Positions 17,742-27,593 are shown, numbered from the stretch's first letter. The stretch: DNA of 56,014 nucleotides from an uncultured bacterium (GCA_937981985.1 CALJNB010000089.1:1-56014); one strand, 5' to 3'. Made by a program: numbers and translations. Notes: generated from the letters alone by a model not told the origin.

Positions 17742-18362
17742 TTAGTGCGAGGCACCAGGATTTACGTTTGGGACGTGGTCGGAGCCTGTGCGTTTAGTCC
17801 AGGTGTCTGCGCTGACCACATCTTGTTTGTAAGTGGCATGACACGTTGTACACGCCTGCAACGTGTTAGATGTTGCCTTCAAAACGGCTTTGGCGTTTTT
17901 ATTTTTTGCACCCACCCCAATCGCATCGGCACGTTTGTGAAAGTCCAACGCCATCTCCGTGAAACCCAATGCTCCTGAACCCATATGTTGACACATTTGC
18001 GCCATCTGAGGAGAAGATTCGATGGTCGCTGATGCGCGTTTAACCTTCTCCCAATCTTCATCAGCTAAAGCGCCGACGATCTTTTCGATTGCGACTAAAT
18101 GAGCCATCATATTCTGCTTTTGGTGCCAAGCCATCATAGGTTGAAGGGGAACTGGCGTTCTGTTGTCCATTTGGGCGAGTTCATAAAGAGGCGAACAATC
18201 GTCGGTACAAGTGGAGGGGCTGGTTGAAGGTGCTGTTGCCGGGATTATAGACTGATCGCTATATTCCTTCTCTTTTGAATCAACTCTCTCATTTGAACAA
18301 GCGGACAACACTAGAAAGCAAACCAAGATATTAAATGGGTTAATTATTTTCTTATTCATCAT
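17742..18362 (-). CDS. Cytochrome c'-like lipoprotein
   Basis: Predicted lipid-anchored periplasmic haem protein. The signal NILVCFLVLSAC places the lipid Cys at 22; a Thr/Ser/Pro linker with two cysteines follows. The main domain (about 65-195) looks helical with a single haem motif CTTCH at 171-175 near the C-terminus, followed by ATYK, the arrangement seen in cytochrome c' and c-556 four-helix proteins. Met-rich helices (QPMMAWHQKQNMMAHL) could supply the sixth ligand or gas-binding face. The start overlaps the 3' end of the marR-like gene by 11 bases, so the two are co-transcribed. Role in electron transfer or NO/gas sensing is only inferred. Confidence 0.8.
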   Translation of the reverse strand: MMNKKIINPFNILVCFLVLSACSNERVDSKEKEYSDQSIIPATAPSTSPSTCTDDCSPLYELAQMDNRTPVPLQPMMAWHQKQNMMAHLVAIEKIVGALADEDWEKVKRASATIESSPQMAQMCQHMGSGALGFTEMALDFHKRADAIGVGAKNKNAKAVLKATSNTLQACTTCHATYKQDVVSADTWTKRTGSDHVPNVNPGASH

Positions 18363-18801
18363 TCGTATCGTTCCTTTTCAAAATCATGGCGTTTTCTAAC
18401 AAGCGAATCGCGTCAATAACCGGTTGTGTCGAGTCACCTAAAATGGTGACAACTTTACTGAAGTGCTTTGAACTAGAGATATCTACATTCCTCGCGAGCC
18501 TTTTCCCTTCCTCTGTAAGCTCAATCATCTTCACCCTTCCATCTGTAGGATGGCTACTAAATTTCAACTCGCCGTTTTTTTCCATTCGCAAACAAAGTCT
18601 TGAGACGTTGGTGCGATCGATCGCTAACTTCTTGGCGAGTTCGGAAACCCTCATTTCTCCGCCGTCGGCTAATTCTAGTAATGCGTATGCTGAGGTCTGG
18701 GATAAACGAGCCCCACACGGCCTCCGATTATCAACCAAGGTCCCTGTTGAAACCAAAAGTCGCCTTAAACTATCACGGAGTTTTGTTGCCTCGTTCTTCA
18801 A
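18352..18801 (-). CDS. MarR-family transcriptional regulator
   Basis: 149-aa winged-helix repressor-type protein. The recognition region reads MRVSELAKKLAIDRTNVSRLCLRMEKNGEL with the wing SHPTDGRVKMIELTEEGKRL, typical MarR. Cysteine 29 (RRPCGA) is near the N-terminal helix, where some MarR/OhrR proteins sense oxidants, but this is speculation. It is the first gene of a two-gene unit with the cytochrome c'-like lipoprotein; the overlap suggests it controls its own operon. Confidence 0.9.
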   Translation of the reverse strand: MKNEATKLRDSLRRLLVSTGTLVDNRRPCGARLSQTSAYALLELADGGEMRVSELAKKLAIDRTNVSRLCLRMEKNGELKFSSHPTDGRVKMIELTEEGKRLARNVDISSSKHFSKVVTILGDSTQPVIDAIRLLENAMILKRNDTNDE

Positions 18802-18878
18802 AATCGCTCCTCACTTACGCGAAGTAATCTTACGGATGCATTTAAGTGCGAACGCACACAACTGTCAATCATCCCTAC

Positions 18879-18907
18879 AAAAAAAACGCCCACGTATCGT
18901 GAGCGTT
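18879..18907 (-). terminator. Rho-independent terminator
   Basis: On the minus strand AACGCTCACG-ATA-CGTGGGCGTT forms a hairpin followed by a run of T. It lies 24 bases after the stop of the small lipoprotein gene at 18931-19233 and upstream of the marR-like gene. Confidence 0.8.
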
Positions 18908-18930
18908 AGAGTCGAACTATTGATATCAGC

Positions 18931-19233
18931 TTAGTGCCAACGCTTTGCCTCGCACCCATGTTTACGATGTCCATAACGATTGTAATAAGCAAAGCTTCGG
19001 CATAAAGAATCTTGATTGCAAGCATTAGTCTGCCAATGGCTAAGGCCGTGGTCGGTATTGTATACGGGATACCTGTAACCGCAGTATTCATCGTTGCTGA
19101 CTTCCATGCCACCATAGCGAACTTCGTGCGTGTGCTCTGATACCTCTTCTTCTTCAACACAGCTTAAAAAAGAGATGCTCACAAGAGCGAGAGCGAGAAT
19201 TGATAAGTTCATTCGTTTCAACATAATTTTCAT
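18931..19233 (-). CDS. Small putative lipoprotein
   Basis: 100 aa, family not recognised. Signal MNLSILALALVSISFLSC gives a good lipobox. The mature part is acidic at first (VEEEEVSEHTHEV) and then rich in Tyr, His and Arg (YCGYRYPVYNT, YYNRYGHRKHGC) with four cysteines beyond the lipid Cys. The start may be ATG 19233, 19224 or 19212; GGAATG upstream favours the middle one. It stands alone, with a strong terminator right after it. Confidence 0.7.
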   Translation of the reverse strand: MKIMLKRMNLSILALALVSISFLSCVEEEEVSEHTHEVRYGGMEVSNDEYCGYRYPVYNTDHGLSHWQTNACNQDSLCRSFAYYNRYGHRKHGCEAKRWH

Positions 19234-19749
19234 TCCATTATAGTATAGTTAACACAATCAAGGCCGCGAAATATCAATATCTTAGGCCCCTTACAAGAGA
19301 AACAAGCGAATTAATGGGCCGAAATGACGGCAAATTGACGCTATTTTAGATAAAGTGCCGATTCCAGGCCACTGTGTTGCTAAACCGAACTTCGCACTCT
19401 ACTTGACCAAATTTTGTTTTTCATCCCTTAGTTGCGCCAAATTTTGTGTTTCCCGGTTTTTTCCCCCCTTCTTTCTCGTATCAAAAGAGCCCGATTACAA
19501 CTATTCGACTCCGATCGGCCGACGCATCACGTCCTTTCCAAACCTTTCTATTATTCAACCATTTTCAATGATCACTTAAGCGAGGATAATTATGGATCGC
19601 AGGTGCACAAAAGGAAACAGAAATACTCGTAAACCAACTATCGGGGTTTTAAGTTACTACAAACGATACTAAACCCCCGAAATTCGGTAATTTGACACCC
19701 AACTCAGTATCACTATAATTTTCAGTTCAATGCTCCCCAAGGGTTCCCG
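19234..19749. other. Intergenic stretch, no gene seen
   Basis: About 515 bases between divergent lipoprotein genes. Short frames here have no coding character. An imperfect hairpin TCGGGGTTTTAAGT...ACTAAACCCCCGA (about 19638-19683) precedes the plus-strand peptidase gene and could be a regulatory or terminator structure. Confidence 0.5.
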
Positions 19750-21249
19750 ATGAAATTGCTTGTTTTTATCCTAATATTCACGCTCTTGGCGTGTGATTCA
19801 CAAGAAGAACAAAATGTTGACCTACCCAAGGGAGGCTCAGGAAAAGGAGATGAGATCTCCAATAATAATGAAATTATTGACGAAGAAATAGACGTTGCAC
19901 TTGCCGCTCTTGGAAATGTTTCAAAAGTCGAAGAACTGCCCAAGCTTGATGGGTATCGTCGCTTTAAGCTTACTTTTCAACAACCCGTAGACCATCTAGC
20001 GTCCGATAGCCCAACCTTCGAACACCAGGCTGTGCTCTACCATCGAGACATCAAACGACCGACGGTGATACTCACAACCGGTTATTTTTTAGATGAAGTG
20101 GAAAGTTACGATGGGTTTTATCCTGAAGTAACCCAACTCATTGATGCAAATCAATTGGTTGTGGGGTATCGATTTTTCGCCGGTGCCCTGCCGGAAGGTG
20201 AACATCAAGATTGGGACAAGATGAACATAGAACAAGGAGCCAATGATAATCATAAGATAGTAGAATCGTTGAGAACTATTTATTCCGGGTCGTTCATAGG
20301 TACCGGATGGAGTCGCGGTGGACTGACCGCGATTTTTCATGAGTTTTTCTTTCCCGAAGATTTAGATGTTGTCATCCCGATGGCCGCGCCGATTTCTTTT
20401 GGACGGGGTGACCAAAGATATTCAAGAGCCCTTGCTAACTTAGGTCCCGAATCCTGTCGTAACAAACTTGCTGCTACGCAAGTGGACGCTCTGGAACGCA
20501 TCGATGAGTTAGTCGGTTCTTTAGCGCCAGTAGACGACGACGAGCGATTCCGTCAAACAGACCTTTTACGAAATAAGATCATCACGTTCGATTGGGCCTT
20601 TTGGCAATACCATGGATTTTGGTTCTGTGACTCAATTCCCTCGCCAGGTGCAATGGCAGAAGACTTACTCGCGATGTATCAACGAGGTACGTTCGCACCA
20701 CCGGGGAACTTTTTTCGGCCGCTGAACGAAGGCGACGATCGCATTATTGCTCATACGTTCCATACAATAACAGAACTTGGTTATCCAAAAGATTTTCCGG
20801 AAGGCTTGTTGCAACGTTTAGTGGCATCGGGACACCTGACTTATGGAGAGAAAGAGCGTTATGAAACACCTGTGGAAGCAAACAGGTACTTGTGGTTCCA
20901 AGCACCGTGGGATAAGGCTCCCACATTTAACGCACAGGCAATGATCGACGTCGATACTTGGTTGAAAAATGATGCGAAGGATGTTCTCGCAGTTTATGGT
21001 GAATTTGATCCATGGACTGCAGGTAAAATTTCGTTGAATGAAACGCTGAATTCACGTGTTTATATAGCCCAAAAAGCGAATCATGCTGCCACTCTATCTG
21101 AGTTACTCCCCCAAGATTATGATGACTTTACGGACAAATTATATAAACGACTAAAGATTGATCCGGTACCCCCTAACGCATACATCCATCGTGAAGTAAG
21201 GTTTGACAAAGAAAGGCTAACGGAAATGTTGAGAGGCACCTCAAAGTAA
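19750..21249 (+). CDS. Secreted S37-type (PS-10) serine peptidase, lipoprotein
   Basis: Alpha/beta-hydrolase peptidase related to Streptomyces PS-10 tripeptidyl aminopeptidase (family S37). Lipoprotein signal MKLLVFILIFTLLAC (lipid Cys 15) is followed by an acidic, Asn-rich linker. The nucleophile is S188 in GTGWSRGG; the likely Asp is D420 (GEFDPWTAG) and His H445 (ANHAATL). The N-terminal FQQPVDHL and VLYHRD motifs are typical of S37. Length 499 aa fits. Probably takes small peptides from proteins outside the cell or in the periplasm. It is monocistronic as far as can be seen. Confidence 0.85.
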   Translation: MKLLVFILIFTLLACDSQEEQNVDLPKGGSGKGDEISNNNEIIDEEIDVALAALGNVSKVEELPKLDGYRRFKLTFQQPVDHLASDSPTFEHQAVLYHRDIKRPTVILTTGYFLDEVESYDGFYPEVTQLIDANQLVVGYRFFAGALPEGEHQDWDKMNIEQGANDNHKIVESLRTIYSGSFIGTGWSRGGLTAIFHEFFFPEDLDVVIPMAAPISFGRGDQRYSRALANLGPESCRNKLAATQVDALERIDELVGSLAPVDDDERFRQTDLLRNKIITFDWAFWQYHGFWFCDSIPSPGAMAEDLLAMYQRGTFAPPGNFFRPLNEGDDRIIAHTFHTITELGYPKDFPEGLLQRLVASGHLTYGEKERYETPVEANRYLWFQAPWDKAPTFNAQAMIDVDTWLKNDAKDVLAVYGEFDPWTAGKISLNETLNSRVYIAQKANHAATLSELLPQDYDDFTDKLYKRLKIDPVPPNAYIHREVRFDKERLTEMLRGTSK

Positions 21250-21326
21250 TCTTCAAACACAAATCAAGTCAAAACGTACTCGCCAAGCGAGATCGATACA
21301 TTAGATTTACGCAGTCTAATAATCCG

Positions 21327-21602
21327 TCAATCCGTTGATGGATTTTTCCCTAAGATTGAAAGCATAAAAATAAATACGCTAATGAACGTTGCGAAAATGC
21401 CAATTCCAGTCATGTGAACATAACTGGAGATATTTGCTTTCATAAGTAATAAAACTCCCCGAACACGCTCGGGCGAAATTTCCGTAGAGGTCTTTTCGGT
21501 ATCAAGAAGGGTCACTAACTCACTGATGTCGGCATTCATTCTTGAGTTAAACTCATGTTTTTCAATATATAGGAAACCAAAAGCCAGAAGGTGTAGGAAC
21601 AA
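21327..21602 (-). CDS. Hypothetical small membrane protein
   Basis: 91 aa from a TTG, or 70 aa from ATG 21539. Hydrophobic segments at about 1-13 and 62-85 (MTGIGIFATFISVFIFMLSIL) flank a polar helical stretch. No clear ribosome binding site at either start and no recognised family, so it may not be a real gene. Confidence 0.45.
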   Translation of the reverse strand: MFLHLLAFGFLYIEKHEFNSRMNADISELVTLLDTEKTSTEISPERVRGVLLLMKANISSYVHMTGIGIFATFISVFIFMLSILGKNPSTD

Positions 21603-21673
21603 AAAATGCGCAGATTAGGAATTTTTTATTTCTCATTGTGTCTCGTTGTGTCAAAAAATATTACGATACAAAA

Positions 21674-22453
21674 CTACAGCTCAAAGTCGGCATAGACAGG
21701 GCAATGATCAGAAGGGGTTAAATCCATCACTTTTCGGCGCCAATCTTTATCAGGAATAACGCACCGAACCTTCTTTCGAAGAGTCGAGGTGCCTAACATA
21801 AAGTCGATACGTAGTCCGCGATTACTCGGAAAACCACCAGCCCGATAATCCCACCAAGTAAAACCGGGTTGAGTTGGATTGAGATGGCGATATAAATCGT
21901 AAAAGCCGAAGTCAAGAATAGCTTCAACGCGATCGCGTTCTTCTTCAGTTCGAAAAATTTTAGTCTGATTATCTTCGTCATCCCAACCGTCCAATTGGGA
22001 CGGAATGACATTAAAATCACCACATAAGATGAGATCGTCTGTCGGACGATGAAAATCGGATAGATAGCCCCTCAAATCATCATACCAATCTAACTTAGCT
22101 TGATAGTCGGGGTGGGCGACGCTTTTTCCATTAGGACAATATATCGTAACAAACTTCAAGCCGGATTGTAGGTTGGTAGAAATCAATCGCGAGCCCGCCC
22201 CCTCTTGACCTGGCAGTCCTTTGTGAAGGATATCGATGGGTTCCCGCGCCAGAATAGCGACACCATTCCAGCTTTTTTGGGGGTGCGAGATAAGATGGTA
22301 GCCAAGCCTTTCAAACACATCGACAGGGATCTGTTCTTCCTGCGCTTTAAGCTCTTGGAGTCCCACAAGATCAGGTTTGCGTTCTTTTAACCACATTTCC
22401 ACGAATTCGATTCGTGCGCGAATTCCGTTAATATTCCAGGTTGCAATGCGCAT
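21674..22453 (-). CDS. xth: Exodeoxyribonuclease III (AP endonuclease)
   Basis: DNA repair enzyme that cuts abasic sites and removes 3' blocking groups. EEP-fold motifs in order: ATWNINGIRAR, the metal-binding Glu in LVGLQELKAQ, WNGVAIL, YCPNG, GDFNVIP, the FTWWDYRAG segment, RIDFMLGT and the catalytic PSDHCPVYADFEL at the C-terminus. Length 259 aa is standard. It closes with an uninterrupted SDH motif, so it should be active. Monocistronic, divergent from the FG-GAP protein. Confidence 0.95.
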   Translation of the reverse strand: MRIATWNINGIRARIEFVEMWLKERKPDLVGLQELKAQEEQIPVDVFERLGYHLISHPQKSWNGVAILAREPIDILHKGLPGQEGAGSRLISTNLQSGLKFVTIYCPNGKSVAHPDYQAKLDWYDDLRGYLSDFHRPTDDLILCGDFNVIPSQLDGWDDEDNQTKIFRTEEERDRVEAILDFGFYDLYRHLNPTQPGFTWWDYRAGGFPSNRGLRIDFMLGTSTLRKKVRCVIPDKDWRRKVMDLTPSDHCPVYADFEL

Positions 22454-22578
22454 TTCTTATCCTTCGAAGACGGCTTTTTCTAACATTTAACCCTCCCTAA
22501 AAACAACGATTAATATGCTTGTTTCTAATCGCGCGATTTTATAGAAGGGGGGCGTGATAAACGTCTTAAGGATTCAAA

Positions 22579-23811
22579 ATGAACATGTTTAAACTATTAT
22601 CGATAACACTTGTCCTCGGTTTTGCCTCGACGGCCTCAGCTCAAGAAATCTACGACTGGAATGACGCCAAAGTTCCTGCAGTTGTTTCTTCCAAAGGAAA
22701 CCTCATCTTCATCGGCAAAGAAAAAGCACCCAATCGCGTTTATTCATGGAAAGCCGCCAAAGGTAAAAACAAGCAAACCGTCTACCTCACTGATATGGAC
22801 GGTGATGGAAAAGCCGACGTCGTTGGTGCCGGAAAACCTATGTTTGTTCTCAACAGCAAAAGTGATCCAGTTGCCTTTCACAAGAAAGGATGTTTTCAAG
22901 CGCTCGTCGCTGACTTCACCGCCGATAATAAAAACGACATCGCGTGTATTAACGGAGGCAGTATTTCCGTCTTTACACACGACTTACAGATGGCATGGAC
23001 GAGCAAGATCAATAAGAAATTAAAATTCTGTCGCGCCGGCGACGTTAACGGAGATCTCAAAGCCGACCTCGAATGTAAGCAGGGGAAAATGTGGACGCGT
23101 TTTGACGGTTCCAGCGGAGAGCTCCTCGCAGCATCGACCGACACTGAGGAAGTAAGTGCCCCTCTTAACCCAAGCATAGCCGCATCGGATGCGCGGGTAC
23201 TTGATGGTAAAACGATGTTTGATTTTAATGCCGATGGTACCGCTGAGGAATCGCTACTCAAAGACGGAAATGCCGTAGCGATACGATCGCGTTCGCTGAA
23301 AAAAGGACTTGGTAGAGTTGAACTCAAATCAGCACCGATCACTGCTTTAGTAAAAGATCTTGATGGAGACAAAAAGCTAGACATCGTTGTTGTAACCAAA
23401 AACACCATCGTGATTGCCTCAACCGACGGTAAATCCAAATCGTTTTCGCTGAACGCTAAGAAATACAAACGGACTCCGATAGCTAAATTGGATAGTGTTT
23501 ACGCAAACGGCTTTGAGAGTAATAACGACAACGCTCAAAAAGTAGTTAACGCAATTAACACCAAATTATCGAAATGTTATGCCAGTCAGGTGCGCAAAAA
23601 TCAATTCGCAGGCGTAGGAACGATGCTTGTGGAAGCAACCGTTAATAAAAAAGGAAAGGTAACTCACGTCACCGAACATCACTCAAGCCTTGCCGATAAA
23701 AAAGTAGGAAAGTGTGTGAGAGGAATCGTTAAAAAACTCAAATTCCCCGAAGCAACGACAGACGCGGCTACCATCAATATATCAATGACCTTCACCTTTC
23801 GAGACTACTAA
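22579..23811 (+). CDS. Periplasmic FG-GAP/VCBS-repeat protein with AgmX/PglI C-terminal domain
   Basis: Signal peptide [16 protein letters not shown] is followed by Asp-rich FG-GAP/VCBS-type blades ([57 protein letters not shown]), suggesting a calcium-binding beta-propeller. The last ~95 residues ([16 protein letters not shown]...[17 protein letters not shown]...) resemble the TonB-like tail found in myxobacterial AgmX and PglI. AAGGA six bases upstream supports the ATG. hutU begins one base after its stop. Function unknown; a surface or envelope role is likely from the export signal. Confidence 0.82.
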   Translation: MNMFKLLSITLVLGFASTASAQEIYDWNDAKVPAVVSSKGNLIFIGKEKAPNRVYSWKAAKGKNKQTVYLTDMDGDGKADVVGAGKPMFVLNSKSDPVAFHKKGCFQALVADFTADNKNDIACINGGSISVFTHDLQMAWTSKINKKLKFCRAGDVNGDLKADLECKQGKMWTRFDGSSGELLAASTDTEEVSAPLNPSIAASDARVLDGKTMFDFNADGTAEESLLKDGNAVAIRSRSLKKGLGRVELKSAPITALVKDLDGDKKLDIVVVTKNTIVIASTDGKSKSFSLNAKKYKRTPIAKLDSVYANGFESNNDNAQKVVNAINTKLSKCYASQVRKNQFAGVGTMLVEATVNKKGKVTHVTEHHSSLADKKVGKCVRGIVKKLKFPEATTDAATINISMTFTFRDY

Positions 23812-23812
23812 A

Positions 23813-25462
23813 ATGACAAGAGAAATAAGAGCCTATCGAGGCAAAGAACTCAACTGCAAAGGCTGGGTACAAGAAGCTGCACTACGAATGCTGATGAATA
23901 ATCTAGATCCAGATGTGGCTGAAGATCCAGAAAATTTGGTGGTCTATGGCGGCATAGGGAAAGCCGCGAGAAACTGGGAATGCTTCGATGTTATCGTCCG
24001 CGAACTCAAGGATCTCGAAGATGATGAAACCTTACTCGTTCAGTCAGGCAAAGCCGTCGGCCGAATGAAAACACATACGGATGCGCCTCGTGTTCTTATC
24101 GCAAATTCAAACCTAGTAGGAAATTGGGCGACTTGGGATCACTTCGACGAACTCGATAAAAAAGGTCTCATGATGTACGGCCAGATGACAGCCGGAAGTT
24201 GGATCTACATTGGTACCCAAGGCATTCTACAAGGGACCTACGAAACCTTTATCGCAGCAGGAAAGAAACATTTCGATTCAGACCTTAAGGGCAAGTTCAT
24301 TCTCACCGCAGGACTCGGTGGTATGGGGGGAGCACAACCACTAGCAGCCAAAATGGCCGGTGGCGCCTTTCTAGGAATTGATGTTGATCCCAATAGTATA
24401 AAGCGTCGACTCGAAACGAGATACTTAGACAAAAGTACGACCTCTTTAGACGAAGCTCTAAAATGGGTCATGGATGCTGCTTCGGCCGGTGAAGCGCTTA
24501 GTGTTGGCCTTCTTGGCAACGCCGCAGAACTGCTGCCAGAAATCTACGAACGTGGAATTTATCCAGATATGGTCACTGATCAGACATCGGCTCACGATAT
24601 GTTGCGGGGATATATTCCTGCAGGCTACACGATTGAAGAAGCCAAAGTATTTAGGGAAAAAGATACAAAAAAATACGTTAAAGAATCAGTAAACTCGGCG
24701 ACCAAACACGTACAAGCGATGTTGGACTTCCAAAAAGCCGGCTCGATCGTCTTTGACTACGGAAACAATCTAAGACAGGTCGCTTTCGATAACGGGTTAG
24801 AAAACGCATTCGATTTTCCAGGCTTTGTCCCCGCTTATATACGACCTCTCTTCTGTGAAGGTTCGGGTCCTTTTCGATGGGTTGCGCTTTCAGGAGATCC
24901 AGAAGATATCTACAAAACCGACGATGCCATCAGAGAACTTTTTCCTGAAAAAGCCCATCTGATGAAATGGCTAGATATGGCTAGAGAACAGGTTCAATTT
25001 CAAGGTCTACCGGCCCGAATCTGCTGGCTCGGTTACGGAGAACGCGTTAAAGCTGGATTGAAATTCAATGAAATGGTTAAGTCAGGTGAGTTAAGTGCCC
25101 CGATTGTTATCGGACGTGATCATTTAGATTGTGGATCCGTTGCAAGCCCAAATCGGGAAACTGAAGCGATGAAAGACGGCTCGGACGCGGTTGGCGATTG
25201 GCCCATTCTTAACGCACTTGTAAACGCGGTGAACGGGGCAAGCTGGATTAGTTTTCATCATGGTGGCGGCGTCGGAATGGGATACTCACTCCATGCCGGG
25301 CAAGTTATTGTTGCCGATGGAACCGACGCGGCGCACAAGCGAATCGAACGTGTTTTAAATAGTGACCCAGGTATGGGCGTCATCCGTCACGCAGACGCGG
25401 GATACGACCGAGCGATTGAAATCGCCAACGAACGTAACGTATACGTTCCTCACCAGAAATAA
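23813..25462 (+). CDS. hutU: Urocanate hydratase
   Basis: Converts urocanate to imidazolone propionate in histidine breakdown, using bound NAD. Length 549 aa is standard. Conserved stretches: [18 protein letters not shown], the Rossmann [12 protein letters not shown], the cysteine of [13 protein letters not shown] (equivalent of the active-site Cys), [17 protein letters not shown] and [13 protein letters not shown]. No hutH, hutI or hutG lies nearby, so the rest of the pathway must be elsewhere. Starting one base after the FG-GAP gene, with only a weak GAG upstream, it may depend on coupled translation. Confidence 0.96.
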   Translation: MTREIRAYRGKELNCKGWVQEAALRMLMNNLDPDVAEDPENLVVYGGIGKAARNWECFDVIVRELKDLEDDETLLVQSGKAVGRMKTHTDAPRVLIANSNLVGNWATWDHFDELDKKGLMMYGQMTAGSWIYIGTQGILQGTYETFIAAGKKHFDSDLKGKFILTAGLGGMGGAQPLAAKMAGGAFLGIDVDPNSIKRRLETRYLDKSTTSLDEALKWVMDAASAGEALSVGLLGNAAELLPEIYERGIYPDMVTDQTSAHDMLRGYIPAGYTIEEAKVFREKDTKKYVKESVNSATKHVQAMLDFQKAGSIVFDYGNNLRQVAFDNGLENAFDFPGFVPAYIRPLFCEGSGPFRWVALSGDPEDIYKTDDAIRELFPEKAHLMKWLDMAREQVQFQGLPARICWLGYGERVKAGLKFNEMVKSGELSAPIVIGRDHLDCGSVASPNRETEAMKDGSDAVGDWPILNALVNAVNGASWISFHHGGGVGMGYSLHAGQVIVADGTDAAHKRIERVLNSDPGMGVIRHADAGYDRAIEIANERNVYVPHQK

Positions 25463-25573
25463 ACACAACGCTGTTTTCCTCGCAACGACAAGCCTAATCT
25501 AGCCCGTTCGTTCGGACTTGAATCAAATCCAAAAGACTTATATTACTATGGGTATTATTATCACGAGGAAAAC

Positions 25574-26371
25574 ATGCGTCTTTTAACATCCATTCTATTA
25601 TTAGTAATAAGTACAAGCTTCGCTTGTGGTTCGATTTCAAAATTAAACCGCCAAGCAGCCGATACCCTATTTCCCGTTTCTGAAGAAAATAAATTAGGAG
25701 CACAATTATCGGCAGATATGGAAAAAGAACTCAAAATCTCGACCGATGAAGTTCTTAACGCATTTATTAACGAGCTTGGCGCAAAAGCAGTTAAAGCTGC
25801 CGGTTCGACAGTACCTGCGGGAATCAAATTCACATTTAAAGTTGTCGACGACCCAAATACCATTAACGCGTTTGCGATGCCTGGAGGTTACGTTTATTTC
25901 TATACCGGTCTGATTAAGAAAGCGACAAGCGAAGCCGAAGTCATGGCGGTGATGACCCACGAAGTCGCACATGTTGTCCGTCGGCACGTTGCACAGAGAC
26001 TCATTGCGAACCACGGTGCTCAGTCGCTTATTGGTGCTGCCCTCGGAGAGAACCCTGGATTGGCCGGAGAGCTAGCCAGCGGAATAGTCGGCAACGGATA
26101 CCTTCTAAAACACTCAAGGGATGCAGAGTCCGATGCCGACGCGGTAGGTATCACTTGGATCCTAAATACGAATTATTCTCCACAAGGATATGTTAGCTTT
26201 TTCGAAAAATTAGCAGCAGGTGGAGAATCACAACCGGAGTTTTTGTCCACTCACCCCGACCCTTCCAATCGCGTCCAGTCAGCCAAGGACTATATTTCGA
26301 AATTAAAAAACGCCCCTACGAACCTGGGAGACGCTACGCGTTTCGCGGAAATTAAGGCGCGGATCAAATGA
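25574..26371 (+). CDS. M48-family zinc metalloprotease, lipoprotein
   Basis: Periplasmic, membrane-tethered protease of the BepA/LoiP type, likely in envelope protein quality control. Signal LLLVISTSFAC puts the lipid Cys at 18. The peptidase domain (about 40-250) has HEVAH at 129-133, third zinc ligand E185 in SRDAESDADAVG, and the family MPGGYVYFYTGLI strand. Length 265 aa, without TPR repeats, so closer to LoiP than to BepA. GAGG precedes the ATG. It overlaps the next small lipoprotein gene by four bases. Confidence 0.92.
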   Translation: MRLLTSILLLVISTSFACGSISKLNRQAADTLFPVSEENKLGAQLSADMEKELKISTDEVLNAFINELGAKAVKAAGSTVPAGIKFTFKVVDDPNTINAFAMPGGYVYFYTGLIKKATSEAEVMAVMTHEVAHVVRRHVAQRLIANHGAQSLIGAALGENPGLAGELASGIVGNGYLLKHSRDAESDADAVGITWILNTNYSPQGYVSFFEKLAAGGESQPEFLSTHPDPSNRVQSAKDYISKLKNAPTNLGDATRFAEIKARIK

Positions 26372-26787
26372 AGTATCTTTGTTTAATACTATTTCTCGCG
26401 GCCTGTGGGAGTGAGAATATGAATAATCAAACTCCGGACGCGGGTTCGGACGAAGACGTCACGCCCTATCGCACCGTATCCTTTGAAAACGAAATCGTAC
26501 CGATTTTGAAAAACAGCTGCATCTTAAGTGGCTGTCACGGTGAAAGGGGCGTCACGACTTTCTTAGTGCCTAAGGGCCTAAAAGCAACGCCAAGCGAAAT
26601 CGCGCTAGGAATAAACGGCATAAAAGGGGCAAATGGGACACTATTAATATCTCCGGGAAAACCGAGTCAGAGCCTACTTCTTCAAAGGATTTTGGCTGAA
26701 GAAAATTCCATGCCGCCCTTGTCCGATCTACCCGTCGAGCAAAAAAATGACCTAAACTTTTGGGTCGCCCAAGGGGCTAAATACTAG
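26368..26787 (+). CDS. Small lipoprotein with CX4CH cytochrome-like motif
   Basis: 139 aa. MKYLCLILFLAACG is a lipoprotein signal (Cys 13). The mature domain reads SFENEIVPILKNSCILSGCHG, with C51, C56 and H57: a C-X4-C-H variant of a haem-binding motif like those in planctomycete-type cytochrome C modules. SPGKPSQSLLLQRI and MPPLSDLPVEQKNDLNFWVAQGA further match that module. Whether haem is attached with four spacer residues is uncertain. Four-base overlap with the M48 protease suggests joint expression. Confidence 0.78.
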   Translation: MKYLCLILFLAACGSENMNNQTPDAGSDEDVTPYRTVSFENEIVPILKNSCILSGCHGERGVTTFLVPKGLKATPSEIALGINGIKGANGTLLISPGKPSQSLLLQRILAEENSMPPLSDLPVEQKNDLNFWVAQGAKY

Positions 26788-26796
26788 CTTGTTTCT

Positions 26797-27581
26797 TTAG
26801 TGTTTTCGGAGCGCCTTGATCGTAATTGCGTCTCCGTCCGTATCTTCATTGATAACCCGAAACCCAACTTTTTCGATTCGCTCGATCAGTTCTTCTTCAT
26901 CAAAGAAGCGAAGTTGAATGAAATTAGCACTCAGATTCTTCAGAGCTCGAATGGCGATATTAGTGCTCTGGGTGAAGGCACCCACGACCAATAAAGCCCC
27001 TGGCTGAGAAACCCGATAGAACTCCCGAAGCGCCGAATCCACGTCCGGTATTAAATAAAGCGCTCCAGAACAATGAACACGATCAAAAGAAGAACTTGCG
27101 AAGGGGAGCTGCGTTGCATCGGCTCTTACGAATGAAACATTATCAACATCGTCGTGTTCGATATATTGCTTAGCCCTTTTTAACATCGGCCACGAAAGAT
27201 CGACACCGATTATCGGGACTTTCGAATCAACAACTTTCGAAAAATAGCGCGTATAATTTCCGGTCCCACACGCAACGTCGAGAACACCACTTGAATCCCT
27301 AAGATCTAAAAGTTGGGCAGATAAAAGATATTCCATTTCCATCGTTCGCCGGGTTAAGATACGGGTTAATTTGGGTCTCATGAACTCTTCGTAACGTTGT
27401 GAATAGAACTCCGTTTCCATTAACTTCTGTGCCCACCCACGCTTGGTTCCGCTTGACGATAGCGCTAAGTCAACCACGTCGTGTAAGATTGGAAACTCTC
27501 GCCTACAACTTGTGCACTGCAATGTTTCTGGACTCCGGAGCAGCGGATTACCGTGGCAAATCGGACACCAAAAACGATCAT
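26797..27581 (-). CDS. SAM-dependent methyltransferase with N-terminal zinc ribbon (5' end may be frameshifted)
   Basis: Class I methyltransferase: motif I VLDVACGTGNYT, acidic IIGVDLSWPML, FVRADATQLPFASSSFDRV and RVSQPGALLVV; resembles the RlmA/UbiE-like group. An uninterrupted frame reaches TTG 27522, but coding similarity clearly continues upstream: WCPICHGNPLL...CTSC gives two CxxC pairs, a zinc ribbon as in 23S rRNA (guanine-N1) methyltransferases. No standard start exists in that frame. ATG 27581 reads into it only if the T5 run at 27570-27574 had six T, giving MIVFWCPIC. The coordinates assume that. Substrate unknown. The ATG is 13 bases beyond the stop of the HhH gene. Confidence 0.78.
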
Positions 27582-27593
27582 CGAGATGATTCT

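Noticed and set aside
18386-18934. Plus-strand frame of 182 codons
   Set aside because: Opposite the marR-like gene and its terminator; the MarR protein is clearly the coding product.
22896-23468. Minus-strand frame of 190 codons
   Set aside because: Opposite the FG-GAP protein gene; Ser-rich product with no signal or motif.
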